Origin: Lepidurus packardi
Lineage: Eukaryota > Arthropoda > Branchiopoda > Notostraca > Triopsidae
NCBI GenBank assembly: GCA_023053545.1
Contig: JAKZAN010000003.1
Coordinates: 1,025,501-1,089,500 of the forward strand
Length of the DNA stretch: 64,000 bases
Reading direction: 5' to 3'
The notes below the pieces were generated by a model. That model ran no database searches. It saw only the letters and a program-made list of their open reading frames with translations, and had not been told where the DNA came from. The position numbers and the translations under genes are program-made. Positions 49,830 to 60,466 of this stretch are shown here, piece by piece (the first letter of the stretch is position 1; the number at the start of each line of letters is the position of its first letter).

Positions 49830-50911
49830 TGTTACAACCAAAATCACTGCAACATTAGAGTTTTTGTTTCGCCAAGTTTAAGATACAAATTTATTTCTAC
49901 TCACTAAAAAACTAAGACAAAGGCAGACAACAACTCACTACAGCAACTTCATGACGACCACTGTCATTATCCCTACCGACTACTGTCTCCCAAGAAGAAA
50001 AACGTTCAATCAGCGTAGAAGGTCGCGATCCCTTTCTGAGAAAAAACAAAGTAAAAAAAAATACGGAGGTATACTACCAAGGGCTTCTTCTACATTCCCG
50101 GAATTAACCCCTTTAGCGCAATTCCTGACCTTGCCATTTCTGACCTTTCCCTCCGGAACATCGCCGGCCCGGTGTTTCCGGTAAGGAACACCTATATGTT
50201 CGTCTAGGTTCATTCTGATGCTTCTTCTAATAAGCATAACTTCGCTACTGGTCGTACAAATTCACCGCTTATGGTCTTGACACGCGCCGCTCAAGTAACA
50301 CCGTCGGTGGAGTCGGTGGAAAAGGGGTAGGGACGACACCACTAACGCTTTGAACGTAATGCTGCTGCAAGGTCGCAGCATGAGGAGCGTTCCGAGAAGT
50401 GCCGCTCCTGTCGAGTCGGGACTGCGAATTAACGATCTGCAGTTGACGTGTAGCCGCGGATGAAGGTATCGGTACTTCGTCGATCTGGCTGATCCCGTTC
50501 TCATCCTCTTCCATTTCGTGACGTAGGTGGGCAACTTGCAAGGCTTCCCTCTCCAGTTGATTCGAAAGTTCTCGTCGTCGTCGTTGCTGCTCAATTCGAA
50601 GTCTTCCTTCCTCTGCGTCGGCTTAAGATACAAATTTATTTCTACTCACTAAAAAACTAAGACAAAGAAGACAAAGGCAGACAACAACTCACTACAGCAA
50701 CTTCATGACGACCACTGTCATCATCCCTTCCGACTACTGTCTCCCAAGAAGAAAAACTTTCCATCAGCGTAGAAGGTCGCGATCCCTTTCTGGGAAAAAA
50801 CAAAGTAAAAAACATACGGGTATACTACCAAGGGCCTCCTCTACATTCCTGGAATTAACCCCTTTTGCGCAATTCCTGACCTTGCCATTTCTGACCTTTC
50901 CCTCCGGAACA
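49830..50911 (-). mobile_element. Miniature BEL/Pao-like LTR element
   Basis: A left LTR (49830-50160) and a right LTR lacking its last 48 bases (50623-50911) flank 462 bases. The ends are TGTT...AACA and the 5-base duplication is GCAGC (49825-49829, 50912-50916). The inside encodes, on the minus strand, a Gln/Arg/Glu-rich coiled coil (RIEQQRRRRELSNQLEREAL, HLRHEMEEDENG) and a Pro-rich stretch, resembling part of a BEL/Pao gag. No protease, RT or integrase remains. The primer site is deleted together with the LTR end. Confidence 0.7.
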
Positions 50912-50916
50912 GCAGC

Positions 50917-52000
50917 ATAGAGTAATGTCATGCCATGGTATCTTACTACCTCTTTCGGCTGGATCACTGAGGTTCCCCAGACAAGATATGCTTATTCCCA
51001 CGTTCGTCTTTTCGAGAAGTGGATTAGTTCGGTCTTCTCTTTCTCGAATTCCAGTCAGAGTCGTTTCGCCTACTTTTGCGAGTGCTAAACGTTTGTGGGT
51101 TGAGTCTTAATATTTCCCTCACTGGATGAGACTGAGATAGGAAGCAATTAATCGTCTGCAAAATGTTGAGCTCTTTTGCGCTTACGTTTGATGACTCAGT
51201 GACTCGTTGATATAGGCCAGTGAGAGAATTGGAGAGATTGGGAAACATTACGGTAAACCTTTCTGGATTGATTAATTGTGACGAAATTGTTGTAATGGTA
51301 GTGGTATTTGTCCTTGTCCTTCTCTTTAATCTTTCCTTCCTTTGACTACTTCACCTTCACCTTTCCTGCTTATTTTTTTTAGTAACCTTGGGTCATTCTT
51401 CCTTTTCTTCATACATTCTTGACCAGATGTTATACTCTATTCCTATGAAGGGGTATGTTTTTGGTGGGTGGTAGAGAGCCAGAAGTGAGTACTAAGGGGA
51501 TAGTGAGAGTGGTTGGTGGGGTCAGTCAGAAGAGCAAGAAAAGCGCTAAATCTGCAGAGTGATAATTGGGAAAATCAGTCAAACATACGCGACTTTCCGA
51601 ACTCTGGTTACGTATTTTTCCTGTGAGTAGAAAAATTGCGTGACAATATTTCGTTTTTTTCTGACCCGCATGCCATTAATGCTTTGTGGTTTTCCAACAA
51701 GCGTTTGATCGAGCCTGCTTTTTTAGAAGCTCCATCACCAGCCTGTCATGATCCGCATTGTCAAAGGCGCCTTTGATATCTAGCAGTAGGGCTGTATGGT
51801 TTTCTGTCGGTAAAAACTTTCAAGCACCGCATTGCTAAGTGTTTCAAGAGCGTCTGTGGGTGGAAATTCCTTGTCTGAAACATCATAGCATGTTTGACAG
51901 GGAGTTGTCTTGTTCTAGTTGAGTTTTCGGTCTAGAGGCTATGACTTTTTTCAATATCTTCCCCATTATTGGTAGTAGAGCGATCCAAATCGACGTTTTG
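50917..52000 (-). pseudogene. Decayed LINE ORF2 (RT) remnant
   Basis: The minus strand reads LEKEKTELIHFSKRRT and VIQPKEVVRY near 50930-51070, and LLLDIKGAFDNADHDRLVMEL near 51700-51800. The segment between is non-coding. The pieces belong to the same LINE superfamily as the others and are heavily mutated. Confidence 0.6.
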
Positions 52001-52387
52001 AGCTTGAAACTTCTCTACCACGGTCGCATCTGAGGGCTGACGGGAGAGCGTTGATTCTAAGTTTCATTAGGTCACAAAAAAATGTGGTCTTGAATGCAAT
52101 ATTTCATCGCCAACCCATGAGTTTCCGGCTGGGAAGTTATGACTATATGCTAGATGGTGTCCATCTGTAGACGCTGTCAGGGTTCGTCGCCAATAGTTTC
52201 TTAAATCATCTGTTGTTTCACAAGGTTTATCCCAGTTTAACCATGATTTTAATGTTGTAGTTTCTTTTAGGCTTTCCTCTGGAGTTAGCTATGCGCGCTA
52301 TAATTAGATCGTGGGATTTTTATATATTTTTAAGTCTCCGAAGTCGTAATAACGGGACCTGGAAAGAAAAACGTGGGATTCCCAGAC
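52001..52387. other. Non-coding stretch next to Gypsy B
   Basis: No supported gene or LTR. Confidence 0.35.
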
Positions 52388-52392
52388 CTACA

Positions 52393-53630
52393 TCACTGAT
52401 CTTTGTGGGAAAATAGGCAACCGTAACGTCTCTGGGAAGTCTGAGCCATTTCCACAAATTGCGCAAAGGATTCGGCTGCTTCTTCCGGCCGCGGGAATGT
52501 GGTATCTTCTGGTAACGTCGGGACCCGCCCGTACATAATTTGAAACGGACTGAGTCTGGTCGTTTCTTGAACCGCTGTATTCAAGCAAAAGACCGCGTCA
52601 TGTATAAACCGATCCCAATGTTTCTGATTACCGTCGACCAATCCTGCGATTATTTCCATCAGAGTACGGTTGACGCGCTCACAAAGCCCGTTGGCCTGAG
52701 GATGGTAGGCGGCGGTCATGGAATGGTGGATATCCAAGTTGTCCAAGAATTCTTCGAGCTGCTGAGCGGTGAAGACGGTCCTTCTGTCGCTGACGATACT
52801 TGTGGGAATTCCATGTCGGGTGAGAATTTGCTCTTTAAGAAAGCGGCAGACCTGCTCAGAGCTATCGGTAACTACGATAAACGGTCGTCCAAAAACGTAG
52901 GAGCGGAGTTTCTGGACAGCCCAAACGACGCAGAGGCACTCCAATTCGTTGCTGTGATATTTCGCTTCCGAAAGGGAGAGGCGCCGACATATATATGCCA
53001 AGGTGACTTCCTCGCTGCCACGTCTTTGGATTAGAACAGCTCCCAATCCCTCGTAACTTGCATCGGTATGGATTTCCGTAATCCAGTCCTCTTGGAAGTG
53101 GTTCAGAATGGGTGCTTCGTGGAGGACACTCTTCAATTTCGTGAACGCCTCTTCTTGGAGAGCTTCCCAAGCCCAGCCAGAGAATTTCTTGAGCAGGCTG
53201 TACAAAGGTTTGGCTATGGCGGTGAAGTTTCGGACAAAATGTCCGTAGTACCCAACCATCCCCAAAAAGCGTTTCAACTCCTTGGTGTTCGCAGGTACAA
53301 TGTAATCGGAGATGGCTTCGACTTTTGATGGATCAGGTCCGGTTCCAAAATGACTAACGCGATGACCAAGAAAAGTTACTTCGTCCTGTGCAAAGCTACA
53401 TTTATCAAAATTCAAGATTAAGTTGGCGGACTCCATTGCAGAGAGGACAAGGCTTAAACCGCTCTTGGTGTTCTCGAAAGGTGCGTCCGAAAACCAATAC
53501 ATCATCGAGATAGACGAGGCAATGAGTCCACTTGAGGCCAGCCAAAACGCGATCCATGAGACGTTGAAAAGTGGCCGGAGCGTTGCACAGGCCAAAAGGT
53601 ATGCGTTGAAACTCGTACAGGCCATCGGGC
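52393..53630 (-). pseudogene. Gypsy B RT end, RNase H and integrase in one frame, internally deleted
   Basis: 410 codons are open. The first part runs out of frame with RT until about 53490 (the YLDDVLVF box is in another frame). Then come [20 protein letters not shown], RNase H (HTDASYEGLGAVLIQ, YHSNELECLCVVW, FIVVTDSS), and at about 52860 a direct in-frame step into integrase (HGIPTSIVSDRRTVFT, MTAAYHPQANGLCERVNRTL). The rest of RNase H, the HHCC finger and the first catalytic Asp of integrase are missing. Confidence 0.8.
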
Positions 53631-54085
53631 GTTACAAATGCGGTCTTTTCACGGTCCTTTCACGGGCTTTTCACTGGCTTAACGGCCACTTGCCAATACC
53701 CGCTGGCCAAATTCAAGGAGGTGAAGTACCTCGCTCCGTCCAGTCGATCCAGCACGTCGTCCGTACGTGGGAGAGGGTAAACGTCTTTCTTCGTAATGGA
53801 GTTCAACCGGCGATGATCTACGCAGAATCGGTATTCACCGGTCTTCTTGCGAACCAGCACGACAGGAGATGACCACGGACTCTGGGAAGCGGTTACAATA
53901 CCCTGTTCCGTCATTTTCGCTACTTGCTCTGAGACGATAATGCGTTCTTGTGGGGATATTTTCCTCAGAGGAACATGAATAGGGCGATGCTCACCAGTGT
54001 CAACAGCATGTTGGACGAGGTTAGTTCGGTGGAACGATAACTGACCGCAAGAGAAAGATTGCCTATATTTCCCCAGTAGTCCCAC
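53630..54085 (-). pseudogene. Gypsy B reverse transcriptase N-terminal half
   Basis: Reads QSPWSSPVVLVRKKTGEYRF, DHRRLNSITKKDVYPLPR and FTSLNLASGYWQVAV, then changes frame near 53660 before the catalytic YLDD box. Confidence 0.8.
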
Positions 54086-55095
54086 AAGGCGCGTTCCGAT
54101 TCGGTTAGATGTTCCCCAATCTGGCGGTCCCGGAATTGAAGGCTCGGTATGGTAGATTGGGTTGGGAGGGCAGTGGCGACAATTGGTCTGGCAGATGTAT
54201 CAAAGTTGGTGACGGTTTCTACTGTTTCTACATTCATTAATGGCTGCTTCCATGGAAGTAATAACGGTCCATCATTGAAGTTGATGACAGGAATAATGGC
54301 TCGCCCTTCCGATACTTCTATGACGCTTACCGGACTAAACCATTCTTTCCCGGGCGTGGACTTCAGGGTTGTCTGAGTAAGCAGTGTGTCTTGAACTGAC
54401 ACCGGGACACTAGCTTCTACAAAACACAGGGACTTGGGAGGAATCGTTACCGTGGCCACTGTCAACAGTTTCCTATGTCGTTCAGAGAGTTCAGCAGTTG
54501 AGTAAGTGTTCGAAACCGGTGTATTTATGGGGGAGGGAGGAGTATGGTCAGTAACTGATTCATACAACGTTGTATATGTCAAGGACTTCTCCAAATCAAC
54601 CATTACCCTGAAAGAAGTCCCCATAGTGATGACACTAACATTGCAACTAATCATCCAATCGACACCAAGAATAAGTGGAAAAGGCGCAGACTGAACCACT
54701 AGCATTCGTTGGCAGATATTCCTGTGATCTCCTGTGGCAAAATCTCAAAGTTAAGTTCTCCGAGTACCGGAACCGGACTGTCACCAGCACTAGCTAATGG
54801 TATCCCGTAATACTGTTTGATGGCGAAATTGTCTCCCGCCAAGACGTTCCTTCGTATGAGCGTGAGGGCTGCTCCTGAGTCGACGAGTGCTATAGTAGTC
54901 CCGATCCCTTTTAAAGTGACTGCGGTGGTGTGTAAAACGGACGGTACTGTAGCGAAAATGGGGACTTTGGAATCTCCAGCCGACTCTGCCCTTACGAGTC
55001 GGCTTGGGAGTTTACCGGAGTCGGGCGGCGTTCGGGACAGAGACGGGCAATGTGGCCTTTCTTCTGGCAATGAAAGCAAGTTGTATCCGTGAGGT
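54086..55095 (-). pseudogene. Gypsy B protease and linker
   Basis: The active site reads ALVDSGAALTLIRRNVL (DSGA), near 54870, and the flap end PLILGVDWMISCNVS near 54670. The frame is stopped at about 54700 between the two and continues in another frame. A long linker to RT follows, rich in Thr/Ser. Confidence 0.75.
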
Positions 55096-55939
55096 CCCGG
55101 GGGCTCCTATCTCTTCTCTGTGTCCTTACTGGGCAATCTCGACCGAAATGTCCAGTCCCACAGCATTAGTAGCATACGGCCTGGCGACCTTCGGAGTTTT
55201 TGACCGACTTTTCCAAAACGGCAAGACGTTTTACAACCTCGTCGAGGGAGTTGATCAGGGTCTTCATGTCGCTGACCGAAGAATCTGGCGGGTTCGCGTA
55301 AAGGGGAGGAGGCTGTTCATGGACAACTGCGATGGGCTTTGTTGGTACAGGGCTAGAGATGCGTTCCATTTGGGTTATTGTTTCGATGACAGAGGTGTGT
55401 TTCTGGGCAAGTACTGCTATGGCCAGTTCGGACTGTCGTAGACCACGCGCTATCCGATGAATCTGCTCTTCTGGTGTAAGTTGTACGGGGCATTTCTTGA
55501 CCAAGCGCCATTTATCGTACAGATACGTGGTAGTGGGCTCATCAGGTTCTTGTACTCTGGACTGAATTTGACTGCTCCATTCTTCCAGGGTCAGAGGTTT
55601 CCCAAAGGCAAATCGAAGCTCCTTCTTCCAATCCTTCCAGTCAGTAAAGAGGTATATGCGTGTGTCTTGCCAATTCACAACAGCGCCAGCAATCTTGCTT
55701 AATGCCGCCCTAAGGTGTAGTTCTTTCGTCCAGCCTTGCCCATGCGTCCACATTTCTCCATTTGTCCACCTTCCCCATGCGTTACAAGGTCTCGATCCAT
55801 ACGAGCACGTCTCTTCCTTCTTCCCAGAAAATATGGGTATACCGCTCAGGCTATGTCCGCTTAGCTTCGTAGCTCCCTCGCTGATCTTCTTGGTGAACGA
55901 TTCCACTAGTTTTTTTTGGGAGTCGAAAAAACTTTGCAT
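55040..55939 (-). pseudogene. Gypsy B gag with two zinc knuckles
   Basis: Starts MQSFFDSQKKLVESFTKK and has the capsid blocks LHLRAALSKIAGAVVNWQDT, LYDKWRLVKKCPVQLTPEEQ and RIARGLRQSELAIAV. The nucleocapsid follows past 55166 with two CCHC knuckles near 55060-55170; a TAA falls between the first two Cys of knuckle 1, and the second reads CFHCQKKGHIARLC. Gag packages the retroelement RNA. Only the stop in the knuckle breaks it, so decay is mild. Confidence 0.75.
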
Positions 55940-55969
55940 CAGCTGGAGGGGAGACAGGAAAGTTAGAAA

Positions 55970-56068
55970 GTCAGAACACTTTCAGGTCAACGTATACCAA
56001 GAAATAGCTACGTAGGTATAACGTTACAAGGTTAACAAGACTAAAGGCAATTAACAACCTTACATTAT
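55970..56068 (-). repeat. Truncated 3' LTR of Gypsy C
   Basis: On the minus strand the purine-rich AAGATGGGGATAA is followed by TGTAAGGTTGTTAATTGCC, the look of a polypurine tract and LTR start. About 100 bases remain before Gypsy B begins. Confidence 0.5.
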
Positions 56069-57654
56069 CCCCATCTTAAAAGAGAACTATCCAATAGATT
56101 TTCCCAATTCAACGTATGTAAATTTTTCCAGAGGATGCCTGTCTGCGGGTCCTCTCCTGGCGCCGAATTAGCTCCCAACTGTTCCTCCGCATCACCCCGC
56201 TCTTCTTCGTCCTCGTCCCAATCTACCACTCTTCTCTGTGCAGTACTTGAAGGTGAGACAGAACTCACCATTAGTTCTGTAGTCCTGGTGACTGGAACTT
56301 CTACGTTCCTTTCCTGCTCGTGCTCTTCCGTTGGTCTCGAAACTTGTCCTCTCTTCAGATTGTTTACATGAACAACCTTCCGCGAACCATTTGCACAGTT
56401 TTTAATTCGAGCCACTTCTTCGGTAATCATCTTCTGCACTACCCAAGGACCTGTCCAAGCTCGGTGGAACTTCGGGGATTTCCCTCGCGGTGGCACTGGC
56501 TGGTGCAACCAAACCAGATCCCCAAGTCGAATTTGATTTTTCGAAGTCCACCAATCGTAGTAGGTTTTCTGAACCTTTTGAGCCTGGTCCAGTTGTTTAC
56601 GAACTACCTCGTACGCTTCTTGCAGGTCCTTTTCCAAAGTCTTTGCATATTCCCCGATCGAAATGGAATGTCCCTGTACATTTCCACTGCCATAAACAAT
56701 GTCAGCTGGAAGGCGAAGCTCTCTGCCAAACTGCAAAAACGATGAGGTCCTTTTTGTGGAGCTTTGGACGCTGGTTCGGTAAGCCAGCAAAACATGTGGT
56801 AGAACGACGTCTCATGTGTCATACCCGTTGTCAATTATTTTGCTCAGTCCTGCAAGTATTGTCCGATTTGCCCTTTCCACAAATCCATCACTTTGAGGGT
56901 GATACGGTGTGGTTCAAGTCTTGCGGATATTCAACAGCTTGCAGACTTCCGTGAGAGTCGCTGACTGAAAATCTTACATTGATCTGTATGTAGTTGCAGC
57001 GGGGCTCCGTGCCTAGAAATGTATTCCAATACAAATCTCTCCGCAATGATCTTGGCTTCTTGGTTCGCGATGGCGTACGCCTCGATCCATTTTGAGAACA
57101 GGTCACCGACCACTAAAATGTACCGATTCCCTTGTCGCGTTTCGGCAAGTGGCCCCAAAATGTCCATCGCAACGATGTCACTGGGAAACATGGATCGCAA
57201 TTGCTTGAGTGGCGCCCTAGTCTTTTCTGCAGGCGGCTTCTGCTCCTTGCTTTTTACGCAGTTTTTACACCAGTCCATGACAAACTGTCGCATTCGCGGC
57301 CAATGAAAACGTTCCCGTAGTTTTAGAAGCATTTTCTGACTTCCTAAATGAGCCGCCGTGCTGTCATCGTGGTAGCTCTTCAAGATGTCTTGAACTAATT
57401 CCAGAGGTACTACCGGTAGGGACTTAGTTCCCGTTGACGTTTTCCACTTGCGGTAGACACAATTGTTTTTTACTAACAATTGTGCCCTTTGCGCCCAATA
57501 ACTCTTGAGCACTGGACTTTAAGTGCTTGGGTGACAATGGAGCCGAATTAGAACTAATTATCCACTGCTTTACCTGTTGTAAGTCGGAATCCTTGACTTG
57601 TGCTGTTGCAACCAATCCCTGTTCGATTTCTGCCTCTTGATATTCTATTGCCAT
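56065..57654 (-). pseudogene. Gypsy C integrase
   Basis: 57512-56931 encodes the finger (HDDSTAAHLGSQK...WCKNCVKSKEQK) and the first catalytic region (DIVAMDILGPLAETRQGN, HTDQCKIFS where TDQG.NF is usual, so the Gly is lost). Frames then shift near 56930. 56790-56065 encodes RTSVQSSTKRTSSFLQFGRE, GDLVWLHQPVPPRGKSPK, GPWVV and an acidic tail. The region with the catalytic Glu is scrambled between the two frames. Upstream 57654-57424 is the linker. Confidence 0.75.
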
Positions 57655-57808
57655 ACAGGGATTCTACGAATCATCTTGTTCCCTCTCTTCTTCTTCGTCT
57701 TCATCTTGACGTTCCACAATACCACACTGCGAAAAAGGCCGTGTGGACATGGCATCTGCATTTTGGTGTTTTTTTCCTGGCCGATGTTCTACCGAGAATT
57801 CATAGGAC

Positions 57809-58145
57809 TCAAACAAGCTTAGCCAGCGTAGAACCTGCCCCGAAGGATTCTTGCATTTTTTTTATCCATCTAACTGCACTTTTATCCGTGCGAATCCTAA
57901 ATGGCCGTCCCAGCAAGTAATGACTAAACTGGGTTAATGTAAACTTCATTGCCAGCAACTCCTTCCTTGTTACGTAGTAACGCGTTTCTGCTCTGGACAA
58001 TTTACGACTGACAAACGCAACTGGCCGCTCCACTCCATTCGCTTTTTGAGACAAAACCGCGCCTAAACCGACGTTGCTGGCATCGCAGTCTACGATGAAA
58101 GGCTGTGAAAGGTCTGGAAATGCCAACATAGGAGCAGAAGTGAGT
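57809..58145 (-). pseudogene. Gypsy C RNase H (N-terminal part)
   Basis: Reads AFPDLSQPFIVDCDASNVGL, GAVLSQKANGVERPVAFVSR and TRKELLAMKFTLTQFSHYLL, then FRIRTDKSAVRWIKKM. The catalytic Asp motifs are present (CDAS, TDKS). It is cut off at about 57809 before the ADALSR region. Confidence 0.75.
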
Positions 58146-58147
58146 GC

Positions 58148-58763
58148 TTATTTCAATCGATCAAAAGCCTCTTCCCATTCTGTTGTCGAAATGAAAGGGA
58201 AATGTTTTTCCAATAGCCGGTACAAGGGTTTTGAGATGTCGGCAAATGAAGCTACAAACCGACGATAATATGAAGCCAACCCAAGAAAGCTGCTGATCTC
58301 GTTGCTACAGCTAGGTCTAGGCCATTCAATAATGGCTCTAGGCTTTTCTGGATCCGTAGTAATTAATTCCTTGCTTACTACGTGTCCCAAATACACAACA
58401 CTCACAAAACAGTTTGCACTTCGACGGTTTGATTTTCAGATTGGCGTCTCCCAAGCGGCTAAGAATTTCGTCCAAGCGATCCAAATGTTCTTTAAAAGTC
58501 CGGCTGAACACAATAATGTCGTCAAAGTAAATTAGACACGTTTTTCATTGTAATCCTCAAACCACCAATTCCATGAGTCTTTGAAATGACGCAGGGCCAT
58601 TACACAACCCGAACGGCATCACATTGAAATAAAATAGCCCTTGTGGGGTCTGGAAAGCGGCTTTTTCTCTTATCATCTGGATCCAGTTCTAGCTGATAAT
58701 AGTCGCTAATTAATCCAATGTCGAGAAATATACAGATCCTTGTAAAGCACCAAGGGTGTCGTC
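58148..58763 (-). pseudogene. Gypsy C reverse transcriptase C-terminal part
   Basis: Near the LINE junction it reads LDIGLISDYYQLELDPDDKR (LDLxSGY motif altered to LDIGLISDYY), then after frame changes DNIIVFSR (near 58510, catalytic box region), CKLFCE and VVYLGHVVSKELITTDPEK and FLGLASYYRRFVASFADIS. Several frame changes make it non-functional. Confidence 0.7.
58755..58763. repeat. Target-site duplication, left copy (partner 63793-63801)
   Basis: GGTGTCGTC occurs here and at 63793-63801. When the LINE between is removed, the Gypsy C RT sequence reads on across the site. Confidence 0.8.
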
Positions 58764-58999
58764 GGAGTTCGCGGTTCGCTTCCGCCAGTGTCAGAAGTGA
58801 ATATTTTGAGCTGCCGCCAATTTTAAAATTTTTTAACTTTGCTTTTAACCTATTCACCCCAAAAACCATTCCCAGCCCACCCTTCCCCTCCCTGGTTCAA
58901 ATTCTGAACAAAATTACTCCGTTCCATAATATCAAAACCATCAAAAGTAAGAAATCTTTTCACCACCCTACAGCGCCCGGGCTAAGCCCAGGGTAAACA

Positions 59000-60466
59000 A
59001 TGGCGAAGCAACCGGCGTCAGTGCCGGAGTCCACACCCATACCCAACCTACCACCTAACCAAACCAACTTGGAATCAAGCCTAGATCCCATGGATTTTGA
59101 ATCTGATAGCCTAAATTCTGAAAACCAAAAGAAAACCGAATGCGCTACATGTAAAAAGCTCTTCATCAAAGACCAACGTGCAGCCAAGAATTGCAAAGAA
59201 TGCAGACTAGTCAGGACGCCTAATTCTCCCCTGGCCCACTCCTCAAAACGCCAATTATCGCCATCAGAACCCCCCATCAAGAAAACGTTCACGGATGAAT
59301 CCTTTGTTGATGTGGAATCCCTGACAATGAAGGAAGCTCTGGTTCAACTAAACGAGAGCTTCAAGATACTGGCTAAGGAGAATAACACTCCAGCGTTGAT
59401 TGCAGTCCTTGCCCCAATTACGACCCTCGTCCCTCTGCTAATCGCAGAAATAAGAAGTCTCCGAATCCAAATTTCTGAACTAACAACATCCATGCTAGCT
59501 AAGCCTCAAACTAAATCCAAGCCAACATTCACTCGAGACGAGATGAACAGCTTCCGCGCTGATATTGCTGAGCTGGAGAGTATAGATCTCTCTAAGCCTG
59601 ACAAGACCCCTACTTCCCCATCCTGGACCACAATCTTGAAACGCCGTACAAAAGCTGCTCAAAAATCTCCACTCACCTCTAGCACTGTTGCCAAAAAAGA
59701 AACTCGCTCAAGCCCAGATATGGAATCCACCCTAATTTTGCAACAACAAGACGAGTCTAAGCGTCAAACCAAATGGGATCGCAAAGACCTTTTGGCATCC
59801 ATAGACAAGGACTTAGCGCAACTACCCAAAACTGCTTTCCCCATCAACCCATTAATGGCCAGAAAAACCATTCAAGGAAATATTGCTTTGGTTTTTAAGA
59901 ACCCTCAAGAAAAGCAGAAAGCAGAAGCAGTCCTCAAAACGAAGATTCTTCCCTCTCTAGGACCAACCACATCAGTGCAATGGCACCCAAATAGCGATCT
60001 AGTCATTCATCAAATTCCCAGAGACGTCAGTTTCAACGAAATAGCCAGTCATTTCAACGACAAAAACACTTTTGCCAACTTTTCCTTCCTTGCATCAAAA
60101 ATGGAGTGGCTCAACCCTAGTAGTGAGAAGAAATTTGGCTCCATCAAATATTCCTGCTCAAATCCCGAGGGGAAAGACATGCTTATCAGCGAAGCTTGCC
60201 TCTTTGCATTCAGCCGCGTTGTGCAGATAGAAGAAAAAAAGATCAACCCACTATCCCAGTGCTACAAGTGCCAAAAATACGGCCATACATCGCCGAATTG
60301 CAAAGAGAAAGAATCAACCTGTGCCAAATGCGCGCAGTGCCACGACACACGTACTTGCTCTAACCCACCCCAATAATGCGCAAATTGTGGAGGAGACCAC
60401 CCCGCCTTCCACTACAGTTGCCATATACGCGCCACCACACGTGACTTGGTGAACTCGTCCCGCTGA
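59000..60466 (+). pseudogene. LINE ORF1 (gag-like, zinc knuckles), one in-frame stop
   Basis: ATG 59000 opens 458 codons to a TAA at 60374-60376, and the same frame goes on to TGA 60464-60466. The N-terminus has a CATCKKLFIKDQRAAKNCKEC Cys cluster (about residues 49-69). The middle has a helical region and a domain with VIHQIPRDVSFNEIASHFND. The end has CCHC knuckles CYKCQKYGHTSPNC, CAKCAQCHDTRTC and, beyond the stop, CANCGGDHPAFHYSC. ORF1 proteins coat the LINE RNA. The stop falls between knuckles 2 and 3, so a slightly shortened protein could still be made. Confidence 0.8.

Larger units (their letters stand above)
52388..55960 (-). mobile_element. Gypsy (Ty3-type) retrotransposon B, minus strand
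   Basis: Gag, nucleocapsid, protease, RT, RNase H and integrase follow in order from 55939 to 52393. No LTR was found on either side, so both ends are probably truncated. It is the same family as Gypsy A at 22191-29407. Confidence 0.85.
56065..58763 (-). mobile_element. Gypsy (Ty3-type) retrotransposon C, minus strand, split by a LINE
   Basis: The 3' half of pol (RT, RNase H, integrase) lies here. The RT start continues at 63793-63842 beyond the inserted LINE. The integrase and tail differ from Gypsy A and B, so this is another family. Confidence 0.8.

Noticed and set aside
49879..50909. Simple tandem duplication of about 285 bases
   Set aside because: The TGTT...AACA ends, the GCAGC flanking duplication and gag-like interior fit an LTR element better.
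52540..53034. 164-codon plus-strand frame within Gypsy B
   Set aside because: Antisense shadow of the integrase/RNase H frame on the minus strand.
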